A program made the translations under genes and the position numbers. Shown piece by piece: positions 53,701-60,343 of a stretch of 64,000 nucleotides of DNA; position 1 is the stretch's first letter; each line of letters begins with the position of its first letter. This stretch comes from Mactromeris polynyma (taxonomy: Eukaryota; Mollusca; Bivalvia; Venerida; Mactridae), in assembly GCA_032209605.1 (NCBI GenBank), contig JASFXZ010000009.1:14867553-14931552 (forward strand), written 5' to 3'. The notes under the pieces are model-generated. The model was not told the origin of the DNA. It searched no databases and worked only from the letters and a program-made list of their open reading frames with translations.

Positions 53701-54913
53701 TTTACACTTTTGCCATGTTTTATCAAAATATATTGTGTAACAACAACGTAGGAACAAAATGAAAATTTACCATTTTAAAGTCTGAGATTCAGTCTTAAAA
53801 CGTTTGTGAATACGGGCCGAGGTTTTGTCATGCAAGCATCCAATTACTTTAATTTTCGAGTTTCAACTAATATCCTATTTTCATAATACAGGCAGAATGG
53901 CTCTTGTTTGGCCAAATTTTGGGCTGTTTTTTATAGGAACTATCCATCTTCTCAAATATTATGGCTTTTACTCCTATATCCATTTAAATTCCCTTTACAA
54001 AAAATATTTTATTGGGGTTTATCCAAATGTTCCCCTTTTCATTTTTATAAAGATGTAATTTTCTCCAAGTTGATGGTTGGGGCGTCAGTCCCCGAAAGTT
54101 GTCTACCCCCTTGGACATTATGTATGGAGTCAGAAGATGTAAACTTAAACATATATTGCCCTTTTTTCAACACCAGTGTTTGTACAATAATGTTAACAAT
54201 AATGTTAAAATGGTATATTATTATAATAATATAAATACATATGAATTTTTACAATTTCCCTAGGTTAAGTATATTTGACACTACATATTTTCAGATTTAT
54301 TCCATGCAATTGAGACAGAATTTCCCCTTGCATTTTCAAATGGGGTCTTGGGACTCCATGAGAAGCAAATTTGGGTGTCTCTGATATATTTTGGGGTTCC
54401 CAAGAGCTAATTTTTGCCTAAGACCCTTTTCCATCAGCCATTGTGATTATGTTTCACGGAGATGCTTGCAAGGTCCAGGCACTGAGGTGATATCAGGTGA
54501 AAGTGATATCCACAAAGATGTTAAAATAAAGAAAAGTGCCAATTTGCTCAAAAATGGGCTATTCAGACACTAGTGCACACCTGTTCATAATTGGCCTGAG
54601 ATTTGCCTCAGAGTACAGAAAACATGATTCTAGGAAATCCCTGCTTATAAATACTTACGATATCATACATAACAAAGTAAATTGTACATTGTTCTTTACA
54701 GAGTACGAGAACAAATTGTCATCTTTTGATAGTTGGTTTACATGGTGTCAGACGTGTCGTCATGGTGGACATTCTTCACATATCACAGACTGGTTTAGTG
54801 AACATACGACGTGTCCTGTGACTGGTTGCGAGTGTAAATGTATGACACTCGATGCTAACAGTCAGCTTACTGCAGAAACTGACAATTTACTTGTCTCCAT
54901 TGGTGAGACTTGA
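28099..54913 (+). CDS. MIOS: MIOS, GATOR2 complex subunit (25 coding exons, 892 residues)
   Basis: MIOS is a structural subunit of GATOR2, which activates mTORC1 at the lysosome when amino acids are present. Exons: 28099-28207, 28731-28801, 29307-29386, 29563-29606, 30359-30417, 31320-31467, 33634-33735, 34255-34349, 35868-35909, 37224-37279, 37804-37922, 38643-38761, 39528-39653, 40224-40299, 40969-41167, 41353-41414, 42002-42190, 43327-43496, 43812-43880, 44077-44149, 44669-44810, 50204-50245, 50881-51046, 51648-51756, 54702-54913. All introns are GT-AG, every phase agrees, and the total is 2679 bases, giving 892 residues (human MIOS is 875). Family signatures: DLIGKEF, LAWNP, GLDKHRND, AIWDVRNFDKP, FAWHPT, ERAAAIALFNL, AMALSGFTEERNALWR, CCPGCRKPLPRCALC, WFTWCQTCRHGGHSSH. 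An in-frame TGA 15 bases upstream supports this start. The acceptors of exons 15 and 17 are the least certain. Confidence 0.96.
28318..28458. repeat. dispersed repeat fragment in MIOS intron 1
   Basis: Reverse-complement relative of 11290-11410: GGTTTTCCTAGGATTTTTCC, AGTCCTTGGACCCTCGTGTT, GTAGGGTCCCAGATATGCAA. Confidence 0.6.
29870..30345. repeat. about 103-bp tandem repeat, 4-5 copies, MIOS intron 4
   Basis: The unit contains GTGGGTGGGGTACCTCAAAT, ATATATGACCTTGGGGGATT and GACCTTGGTGATAATGTTCA. It ends about 15 bases before the exon 5 acceptor at 30358. Confidence 0.9.
30864..31110 (+). mobile_element. tRNA-derived SINE in MIOS intron 5
   Basis: The head has an A-box (TGGCCAAGTGGTTAAGG) and a B-box-like GGTTTGGGTCCC spaced as in a tRNA. 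The body (GCCGCCAGCT, GTGTGCCTACCTGCC, CTGGCATTAAAGGAT) is shared with the copy at 40664-40920, and the tail is ATAATAAATAAACA. The shared body shows it is a SINE, not a tRNA gene. Confidence 0.8.
31132..31288. mobile_element. MITE of the ACAGTAAAACCTC family, intron 5
   Basis: It ends GTGGTCTTACTAGTGAGGTT then TTACTGTA, the inverted form of the ACAGTAAAACCTCACTTA start seen at 43551. The interior has the family's ATTCAACCTCAATATTAAAA. Confidence 0.6.
32385..33633. repeat. 57-bp minisatellite, about 22 copies, ending at the exon 7 acceptor
   Basis: The unit reads GACTGTTAATTGATTGAGTC, AAGTGTTATGTATGTACCTA, TGTTTATGGTGTGACAG. The last unit's GTGTGACAG is the 3' splice site of MIOS exon 7 (33634), so each copy carries the same acceptor-like end. 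Variants include TTGTGACAG/GGTGTGACAG and GAATCTGTG/GTACCTATG. Confidence 0.96.
34395..35768. repeat. about 31-bp degenerate minisatellite, MIOS intron 8
   Basis: The unit is near GAGGGCCACTCTGGAGAGGT then TGATGCTCTAGA, with frequent TTGTTGCTCAATA variants; copy length varies by several bases. The array is more diverged than the others in the locus, so it is probably older. Confidence 0.93.
36908..37130. mobile_element. MITE, relative of 53566-53818, MIOS intron 9
   Basis: The left end GGGGCCTTATTCATAAATAT, with AAGTCTGAAACTTAGACTTT, pairs with the right end TAAAGTCTAAATCTGAG and GTGAATATGGCCCC. These are the same terminal motifs as the element at 53566-53818. Confidence 0.65.
37942..38291. 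repeat. 31-bp minisatellite, about 11 near-identical copies, MIOS intron 11
   Basis: The unit reads TACTGGTCAAAACTTCTATC then CTACTGTGTTG. Copies are almost identical, and the array starts only about 20 bases after the exon 11 donor (37923). Open plus frames of 118-155 codons are artefacts; the longest begins in real exon 11. Confidence 0.96.
38385..38570 (-). mobile_element. tRNA-like SINE head with an expanded 28-bp repeat, MIOS intron 11
   Basis: The minus strand shows TGGTGGTTAGGGTGTTGGCT (A-box-like) and CCAGGGTTCATACC (B-box-like). The segment with the A-box is repeated about five times in tandem (plus strand CCAACACCCTAACCACCACA then CCCTGCAG). Confidence 0.6.
38846..38920 (+). mobile_element. 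tRNA-like SINE fragment, MIOS intron 12
   Basis: GCAGTGGTCGAGGGGTAGAG (A-box) and GTCGTGAGTTCAAGTT (B-box) are spaced as in a tRNA, but no matching acceptor stem is evident. A SINE head rather than a gene. Confidence 0.55.
39528..50245 (+). CDS. MIOS: MIOS exons 13-22: alpha-helical solenoid (residues about 349-731)
   Basis: This block joins propeller and zinc domain. Recognisable family blocks are IKRRALQGYGLH, LQLCGW, YERAAAIALFNLKIGTAVQI, AMALSGFTEERNALWRSTCT, KDRVAFACMYL and LLKNDRVLYWIDRYRDLLDG. Exons 14-16 are the least conserved and carry the weakest splice calls. The exon 15 start (40969) was chosen because it is the acceptor that keeps the frame from exon 14. Exon 16 ends within a MITE, and exon 17 starts within a tandem array. 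The intron after exon 21 holds the largest array of the window. Confidence 0.9.
39988..40201. mobile_element. MITE of the ACAGTAAAACCTC family, intron 13
   Basis: The left end ACAGTAAAACTTCAATAATA and the right end GGTCTTTAAGTGAGGTTTAC then TGTA are inverted relatives. A short internal tandem (TTATTGAGGTGATCTTG, about 3 copies) has grown inside it. Confidence 0.7.
40664..40920 (+). mobile_element. tRNA-derived SINE in MIOS intron 14
   Basis: Second copy of the family at 30864: A-box CTTGGCCAAAAGGTTAAGGC, B-box GGTTCGAGTCC, body GTGTGCCTACCTGCC and CTGGCATTAAAGGAT, tail ATAATAAATAAACA. It ends about 50 bases before exon 15. Confidence 0.83.
41180..41310. mobile_element. decayed MITE of the ACAGTAAAACCTC family, intron 15
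   Basis: GCCTCACTTAAAGACCACCT and TGTTTTGCTCTTTATTCACC match the interior of the copy at 43551-43735; the right end is eroded. Confidence 0.5.
41385..41576. mobile_element. TA-flanked MITE whose left terminal repeat overlaps MIOS exon 16
   Basis: The left end TGAGCACTGCTGAGATTTCC, continuing AATGTCTTCTGTAAGTGAC, matches in reverse complement the right end (TGAACGCCATTGTACGATTT, CCAACCTCTTCTGTATTGAC). It also matches a second copy at 58385 (CGAGCGCTGCTATGGGATTT, ACAACCTCTTCTGTAAGTGA). Both copies are flanked by TA. The first 30 bases are the end of exon 16, and GTAAGT is its donor. Confidence 0.65.
41814..42019. repeat. 36-41-bp tandem repeat, 5 copies, spanning the exon 17 acceptor
   Basis: The unit reads ATTTATGTCAGATCTCGAGC then ACTACAGTTATGTG(T)ATATC. 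The fifth copy contains the exon 17 acceptor (CTCGAG, 42001) and its first codons (LQLCG). The earlier copies carry the same site. Confidence 0.92.
42411..43095. repeat. 31-bp minisatellite, about 22 copies, MIOS intron 17
   Basis: The unit is near GGCAGATAATGATAATTTTA then TTCTTTTAAAA, with TTCTTGTAAAG variants. The last four copies share GATTATGATGATTTTAC, showing local homogenisation. Confidence 0.95.
43551..43735. mobile_element. best copy of the ACAGTAAAACCTC MITE, intron 18
   Basis: It starts ACAGTAAAACCTCACTTAAA and ends TCTTATATTGAGATTTTACT. Terminal repeats are imperfect, and the interior (TTTGTTTTGCTCTTTTTTCA) is shared with the other intronic copies. Non-coding. Confidence 0.7.
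44855..47985. repeat. 3.1-kb minisatellite of mixed 26-bp and 17-bp units, MIOS intron 21
   Basis: The long unit is GAACATAAATACAATGT plus ATACAATGT (26 bp); the short unit lacks the 9-bp ATACAATGT (17 bp). Short units cluster at about 46330-47660. ATACAATGT/GTACAATGT and GTGAAC/GTAAAC variants alternate. Both unit lengths leave remainder 2 on division by 3, so all three minus frames stay open for over 1000 codons; these frames are not genes. Confidence 0.97.
48322..48868. repeat. dispersed repeat with CTCCCGATTTT motifs, MIOS intron 21
   Basis: It begins GAAGGAACTTTCATACATGT and ends CACATGTATGAACTTTTGGA, an inverted pair, with CTCCTGATTTCTGCGGGAGA, CAATCTCCCGATTTTC and AATCTCTCCCGTTTTGAG inside. 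The 126-codon frame at 48302-48682 lies in it and is not taken as a gene. Confidence 0.5.
49031..49347. mobile_element. foldback-type inverted repeat, 317 bp, MIOS intron 21
   Basis: ACACTCGGCACTCAAATCTC with AAATCACA (left) pairs with TGTGATTTGAGAGCTGAGTG (right). Further in, GTGCTGAATATTCTTTGTGG pairs with CCACAAAGAATGTTCAGCAC. The transcript could form a long hairpin. Confidence 0.7.
49750..49965. repeat. dispersed mollusc-type repeat starting TATGCCCC, intron 21
   Basis: TTATGCCCCATTTTGAAGAA, GAGAGGGCATATTGGTTTGC, GATCAATTACTCAAGAAGCC and GGTCAAGGTCACAGGGG form the layout I recognise from an abundant bivalve interspersed repeat. No coding sequence. Confidence 0.6.
50881..54913 (+). CDS. 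MIOS: MIOS exons 23-25: C-terminal zinc-binding domain (residues 731-892)
   Basis: The exons encode the cysteine-rich end. Probable zinc ligands are C754 and C757 (CNYC); C789, C790, C793, C800 and C803 (CCPGCRKPLPRCALC); C838 and C841 with nearby histidines H843, H846 and H849 (WCQTCRHGGHSSH); and C860, C865, C867 and C869 (CPVTGCECKC). In GATOR2 these RING-like C-terminal domains hold the complex together (family knowledge). A basic, Asn/Pro-rich linker follows the first CxxC. The last residues SIGET and the TGA belong to the first unit of the 33-bp array that follows. Confidence 0.94.
51835..53577. repeat. 31-bp minisatellite, about 56 copies, MIOS intron 24
   Basis: The unit reads ACTAATACAGGGCCCCGTTA then TAATCAACGTC. 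Variants: CCCACCG at the left end, AAACAAC for AATCAAC, and GGCTCCG. The array runs straight into the MITE at 53566, whose terminus begins CAGGGCTCGTAT. Confidence 0.96.
53566..53818. mobile_element. MITE with about 48-bp terminal inverted repeats, intron 24
   Basis: GGGCTCGTATTCACAAAAGT and TTTAAGACTGAATCTCAGAC at the left pair with GTCTGAGATTCAGTCTTAAA and ACGTTTGTGAATACGGGCC at the right. The interior is AT-rich and non-coding. A relative lies at 36908-37130. Confidence 0.8.
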
Positions 54914-56315
54914 TAGTTTATGTGTGATAGCATTGGTGAGACTTGATTGTTTATGTGTGGTACCATTGGTGAGACTTGATAGTTTATGTGTGGTACCATG
55001 GGTGAAACTTGATAGTTTATGGGTGGTACCATTGGTGAAACTTGATAGTTTATGTGTGGTAACATTGGTGAAATTTGATAGTTTATGTGTGATACCATGG
55101 TGAGACTTGATAGTTTATGTGTGGTACCATGGGTGAGACTTGATAGTTCATGTGTTGTACCATTGGTGAAACTTGATAGTTTATGTGTGGTTCCATTGAT
55201 GAGATTTGATAGTTTATGTGTGATTCCATTGATGAGACTTGATAGTTCATGTGTGGTACCATGGGTGAGACTTGATAGTTTATGTGTGGTACCATTGATG
55301 AGACTTGATAGTTCATGTGTGGTACCATGGGTGAGACTTGATAGTTTATGTGTGATTCCATTGATGAGACTTTTCATGTGTGGTACCATGGGTGAGACTT
55401 GATAGTTCATGTGTTGTACCATTGGTGAGTTCATGTGTTGTACCATTGGTGAAACTTGATAGTTTATGTGTGGTTCCATTGATGAGATTTGATAGTTTAT
55501 GTGTGATTCCATTGATGAGACTTGATAGTTCATGTGTGGCACCATGGGTGAGACTTGATAGTTTATGTGTGGTACCATGGGTGAGACTTGATAGTTTATG
55601 TGTGGTACCATTGATGAGACTTGATAGTTCATGTGTGGTACCATGGGTGAGACTTGATAGTTTATGTGTGATTCCATTGATGAGACTTTTCATGTGTGGT
55701 ACCATGGGTGAGACTTGATAGTTCATGTGTGGTACCATGGGTGAGACTTGATAGTTCATGTGTGGTACCATGGGTGAGACTTGATAGTTCATGTGTGGTA
55801 CCATTGTTGAGACTTGATAGTTTATGTGTGGTTCCATTGATGAGACTTGATAGTTCATGTGTGGTACCATGGGTGAGACTTGATAGTTCATGTGTGGTAC
55901 CATGGGTGAGACTTGATAGTTTATGTGTGGTTCCATTGATGAGACTTGATAGTTCATGTGTGGTACCATGGGTGAGACTTGATAGTTCATGTGTGGTACC
56001 ATTGGTGAGACTTGATAGTTCATGTGTGGTACCATGGGTGAGACTTGATAGTTCATGTGTGGTACCATGGGTGAGACTTGATAGTTCATGTGTGGTACCA
56101 TGGGTGAGACTTGATAGTTTATGTGTGGTACCATTGGTGAGACTTGATAGTTCATGTGTGATTCCATTGATGAGACTTGATAGTTTATGTGTGATTCTAT
56201 TGATGAGACTTTATAGTTCATGTGTGATTCCATTGATGAGACTTGATAGTTTATGTGTGATTCCATTGATGAGACTTGATATTTCATGTATGGTACCATG
56301 GGTGAGACTTGGTAT
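54896..56315. repeat. 33-bp minisatellite, about 42 copies, starting inside the MIOS stop region
   Basis: The unit reads CCATTGGTGAGACTTGATAG then TTTATGTGTGGTA. Variants: GGTACCATGGGTG, GATTCCATTGATG, TTCATG for TTTATG, and two shortened units near 55370 and 55690. The first unit encodes the last residues and stop of MIOS, so the array forms the proximal 3' UTR. The unit is a multiple of 3, which explains long frames on both strands. Confidence 0.96.
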
Positions 56316-58384
56316 GTATTATCACTATGTTTTTGTCAGTATGTATAATCATGATAATTGCAAACTGATGTACTCTTGTTCAGCTATAAGGTATTTTCAG
56401 ACTTGGTAGTAGAGAATTATTACTACACATTTGTTTAGGCATTTTGTTTCATTAAAACACTTTGCCCCTGATGTAAGCGCCACATACTTTTTTTTATCTT
56501 TCTTTTTGCAGATTGATGTCAACTTTTAATGTTGCACTTTGTATGAATCACATAAAACTTCATTTACCTCAAACATAATTCTGCAGCTTGTTAAATTAGA
56601 ATTTCAGGATTTTCATACTTCATGGATGTTTGACATTCCTGTGTATGCTATAACTATTGTATGTGTTAGTCCATTGATGTGTTCATTACATAACTGATTC
56701 TGTCTAATATAAAGCAATTACTGCATATATCTTCACAATACTGTTGTCAACATATTGTCTTGTTAAATGTACAGATGTACACTCACTGTGATATTTATTA
56801 ATTGAGCAAAAACAAGTGCTTGGTAATTAAATTTTTGTCCTGCTTCTTCATAATTACCTCATTCTCTGTGGTCACCGTCTATGGAAAGTAAGGCTTTTTT
56901 GTATAGATATTGATCAACAAATGACTTTTCTTTAGAAAATCTGTTTTAACACGGACATATAAACCATGGATTGGAAACTTCCTACTATGTCTGTATAGAT
57001 TTGTTTGAACTCTCTCAAGCTGCAAGATTTCATCCCAGATCAAATCCGGGATATAAATTTTATGACGTCTGCCATCTTGTTTCTGAATTTTTGCATTGAC
57101 CTTGTTGTTTGTTTGTAGGTATTTTTTCATAATGCCCAACATTTCTTCCATTTTTGAGATTCCAGACCATCACCGATTGATAGTGGCGAAATTTCACGAT
57201 AAGGAATGTGGTTAAATTATGTCTCATTATCGTTTCACCAATATCGGCCCGTTTCCAATTAAATGTCCCTGGTTTGAATTATGTGTTGAACATATGACTG
57301 TGTTGATATAGCCCCAGTACAAGTGCCAGATCATTGAGGTTTCCCTCAGTCTCGCGAGTGTGGGCAGTGATACCAACGTTTCCTCAAACATTTACAGATA
57401 TTAACGAGTACATTTTTTGCCAATTAAGCAGAGAAACTGTATTACATGACAAAATCTCATTACTACGAGAAACTTCAATGATCAAACGCTCGTACTCGCT
57501 ACATACATCACTTTAGATTCATATAATTTCAAACTAATGAATTTTTGTAATATTTTCTTTCCATGTTTTCAAATGATCTGCTCAAATGCCATACTTCCTG
57601 GAGTGTGGATACAGCATTTAGGATTGTATATTAATCAGGCTGTGGAAACTAAGGAGATGAAACAACATAAAAGTGCTATATTTATTAGTTTACCTATTAG
57701 GTAATATTTTGTATGATATCTCATTCAAGTGTTTAAGTATGTATTTGTTAACGATAGTGATAAGCTTTGCATGTTGACAAATAAAGCTAATCTGTATTAC
57801 TATGGTTACTTAATACCCCCCCTCCACTTTAATAATTTGACGGGAAATAGAAATGCAATCGGCTGGTTTGATATAGCTAACTGTGAAAGTACTCGGACAA
57901 AAACTATATATCCCAAATGTTTTTCATTTTGTGCTAAATTGCCTTCATTTTTTCTCTATACACAATCCAAGAATGTGAGGAAATAATGAATTGATGTACG
58001 AGTTGAAATGCAGCTCTATAATTCCAACTCTAAAACATAACAGCAGCATTTTCTTGATTACTTATCCCAATATATCAACCATCTTCATATTGTCTGATCA
58101 GCCTTGTACATGAGGGAGAAAGTTTGGTGTAGTTTATAGTTATCTTGAATGGGATACGACGATACCAATAGTATCTCTGCCATGATTGGGGAAGCCTTCG
58201 TCACCGATCGGTTTACATTGTGGCAAAAATTAAACAATTCTCAAGTATAGCTCAACTATTTTATTTTATGCAAATGTCTATAAAGATCATAATTATGACA
58301 AAAAATGTCAAACAAGAGAGCCTTGATGGCCCTGTAACGTTCACCTGAGTAATCAAACCACCTGTACCTGATATGTATTACATA
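56316..58384. other. distal MIOS 3' UTR and intergenic DNA
   Basis: AT-rich. Candidate polyadenylation signals are ATTAAA near 56452 and AATAAA near 57780; neither can be chosen from sequence. A 90-codon minus frame at 56879-57151 (MEEMLGIMKKYLQTNNKVNA) has a coiled-coil look but no recognised family. A fragment at 58310-58345 (AAGAGAGCCTTGATGGCCCT) belongs to the dispersed repeat seen at 25.5 kb. Confidence 0.35.
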
Positions 58385-58553
58385 CGAGCGCTGCTATGGG
58401 ATTTACAACCTCTTCTGTAAGTGACGTCAATTCAAGAAGACGCAACATTTGCAACATCACTACTTAGTTTTCATATTGCCTTATGGGGCACGTGATGTTA
58501 TCTGGAAATGACGTCACTTAAAGAAGAGGTTGGAAATTGTACAGCGGCGCTCA
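58385..58553. mobile_element. TA-flanked MITE, intact relative of the one in MIOS exon 16
   Basis: The left end CGAGCGCTGCTATGGGATTT, continuing ACAACCTCTTCTGTAAGTGA, is inverted at the right (TCACTTAAAGAAGAGGTTGG, AAATTGTACAGCGGCGCTC), with TA on both sides. TA target sites are typical of Tc1/mariner-related elements. Non-coding. Confidence 0.72.
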
Positions 58554-58559
58554 TATATC

Positions 58560-59567
58560 TTAAGCAATACATAACGATGAGGTTGTCAAAACAAGAGGAA
58601 ATCTTTATACAACACATGATATTCCCTTATACACTTCACCAAAATTACGATTTTGAATGCAATCAAAATCAGACCTTTAGTCCAATATGGGAAAGAATAT
58701 CGCTGCTGAGTATATGTCGTGTTTTAAAGTTGTTGAACATCAGGGATATGAACGAACAAAGACTGATCACAACAGCTCACCTTGACCTTCAGTCTATGTG
58801 AGCTATGTAGCATGATAAAATAGCACCAACATGAAATACATGTAAGACATATAAACATTTCATCATAAACAGAGAGAAATGCACGATAATCTCATAGTTG
58901 TATATAAAGACTTGTATAAACATATATCAAATGACTAGTAAACAACTCAAAATTATTTGATTATAAACAAATGTAAATTAAATTAAAATAAACAAGCCAA
59001 ACTCAAAAACCACATTTTTACCCTCAACAATTTTTGTTTGTTTTCACCAAGGAGACATTTTGCAGAAATACTTATATTTTAATTCTAAAACATGATTTCC
59101 TGAACTAAATTTTAGGAGCCAAAGTTTAATTTCTTTTTTTAAGAATTATTTACACATTTGTAACAATAGACGCTTTTTACACATCAAAATGAATGCTAAA
59201 GTTATATAGTTGCGTTTTTAATGGCATTGACTATAATTATTTACTGATTTGCAAAAACAGAAATTAATTGCCAACCTACCAACCTGCGCTCAGTAGACAA
59301 GAAACAAGAGTCTGTAAATGTGGCCTTAAATTAGTTAAATAGCAAATATCACATACGTATCAGACACATGGACGGAACATAACACATCAAATATTTGCTT
59401 TAACATTGTATACCCCCTTACTTACATCCAGACTAGTATGCGTTGACATAAGCAAATTTTTCTTCTATTTTCATATTATATGTACACCCTTGCTACAAGC
59501 AGTCAACTTGATGAATAGTTGCTAAGCAATCAATTTCTATACTAATCAAATATGCAAAATTTCAATA
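58560..59567. other. 3' flank of the PKD1-like gene
   Basis: AT-rich and non-coding as far as can be seen; probably includes the 3' UTR of the minus-strand gene. No clear AATAAA within the first kilobase past the stop on that strand. Confidence 0.3.
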
Positions 59568-60343
59568 TCATGAACTATGGTGTATATCTGCTGTAATCAC
59601 ATGTTCTTTACTTGCAGGTCTGTCAAAATTATCTCCCTTGATAGAGCATGATAGATTATTGGAGTTGTCTTCCTCGACACTCTCCACCACCATTTCTACC
59701 TCCACTTTACAACTCTCTGCTTCTTCTCCCTCTATTTCATCCAGAATGAGGGCCGGCTCTAAACTATCGGGACCTTTGCCTTTTCCTCTAGACTTAGTCT
59801 TTCTTAAACTTCTTCGGCCAAACAATTTCTTCCCTAGCTGCAAACTGTCCTGCTCCGAACCAGAACTGGACTCAAGGAGACCTAAAGGATTTATGTCCAA
59901 CCGAAGCCCTTTGTCTGACCCCAAAGCCCTCATCTTCATAAGTGGGCTTCCTTTGGGGCAATCAGACAGAGAGGATTCCCTAGAATGAAGGAAAGTGGGT
60001 TTTGTTGGCTTTTTAATATTTTCAGTTTCGGCACAAACCATGTGCGACAACGACAAATCTGGAGAGATCTTCTCAGAACTCGATGAAGAACTGTTCTGTT
60101 TCCACGGTGATTTCTTAGAACTGACTCTCTCTAAAGGTTTGCTTATTTTTCCAAACGCAAGTTTATCTCGAGGAGAATCCGGATTTGAACTAGAATTTTC
60201 ATGAGACTCCATCATCTCGTGTGTAGACTTGGTTATAAGATCCTGTAATGTTTGAACTTTAAGGCTTGATCTTGTACGCTTCGGCTTTGTTGGTTTTGTG
60301 ATGGACTTCTGTGTATGCATCTGTTCATCGGAAGATGTAGATC
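59568..60343 (-). CDS. PKD1-like terminal exon: long disordered cytoplasmic tail
   Basis: 258 codons starting after acceptor TATATTGCAG. The tail is Ser-rich and of low complexity, with basic clusters (TKPTKPKRTRSSLK, RRSLRKTKSRGKGKG) and an acidic stretch (ILDEIEGEEAE, then ESVEEDNSNN) before the end HVITADIHHSS. Many SP/SS sites could be phosphorylated. No globular domain is recognised, and the tail does not visibly resemble the vertebrate polycystin-1 C terminus. An internal ATG would give a 250-codon frame, but the splice phase shows the exon starts eight codons earlier. Confidence 0.8.

Noticed and set aside
54852..56409. Long frames on both strands after MIOS
   Set aside because: A 33-bp unit keeps frames open; no start context or homology.
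56879..57151. 90-codon minus frame MEEMLGIMKKYL
   Set aside because: Possible remnant of a mobile-element protein, but no family recognised and a stop precedes it closely.
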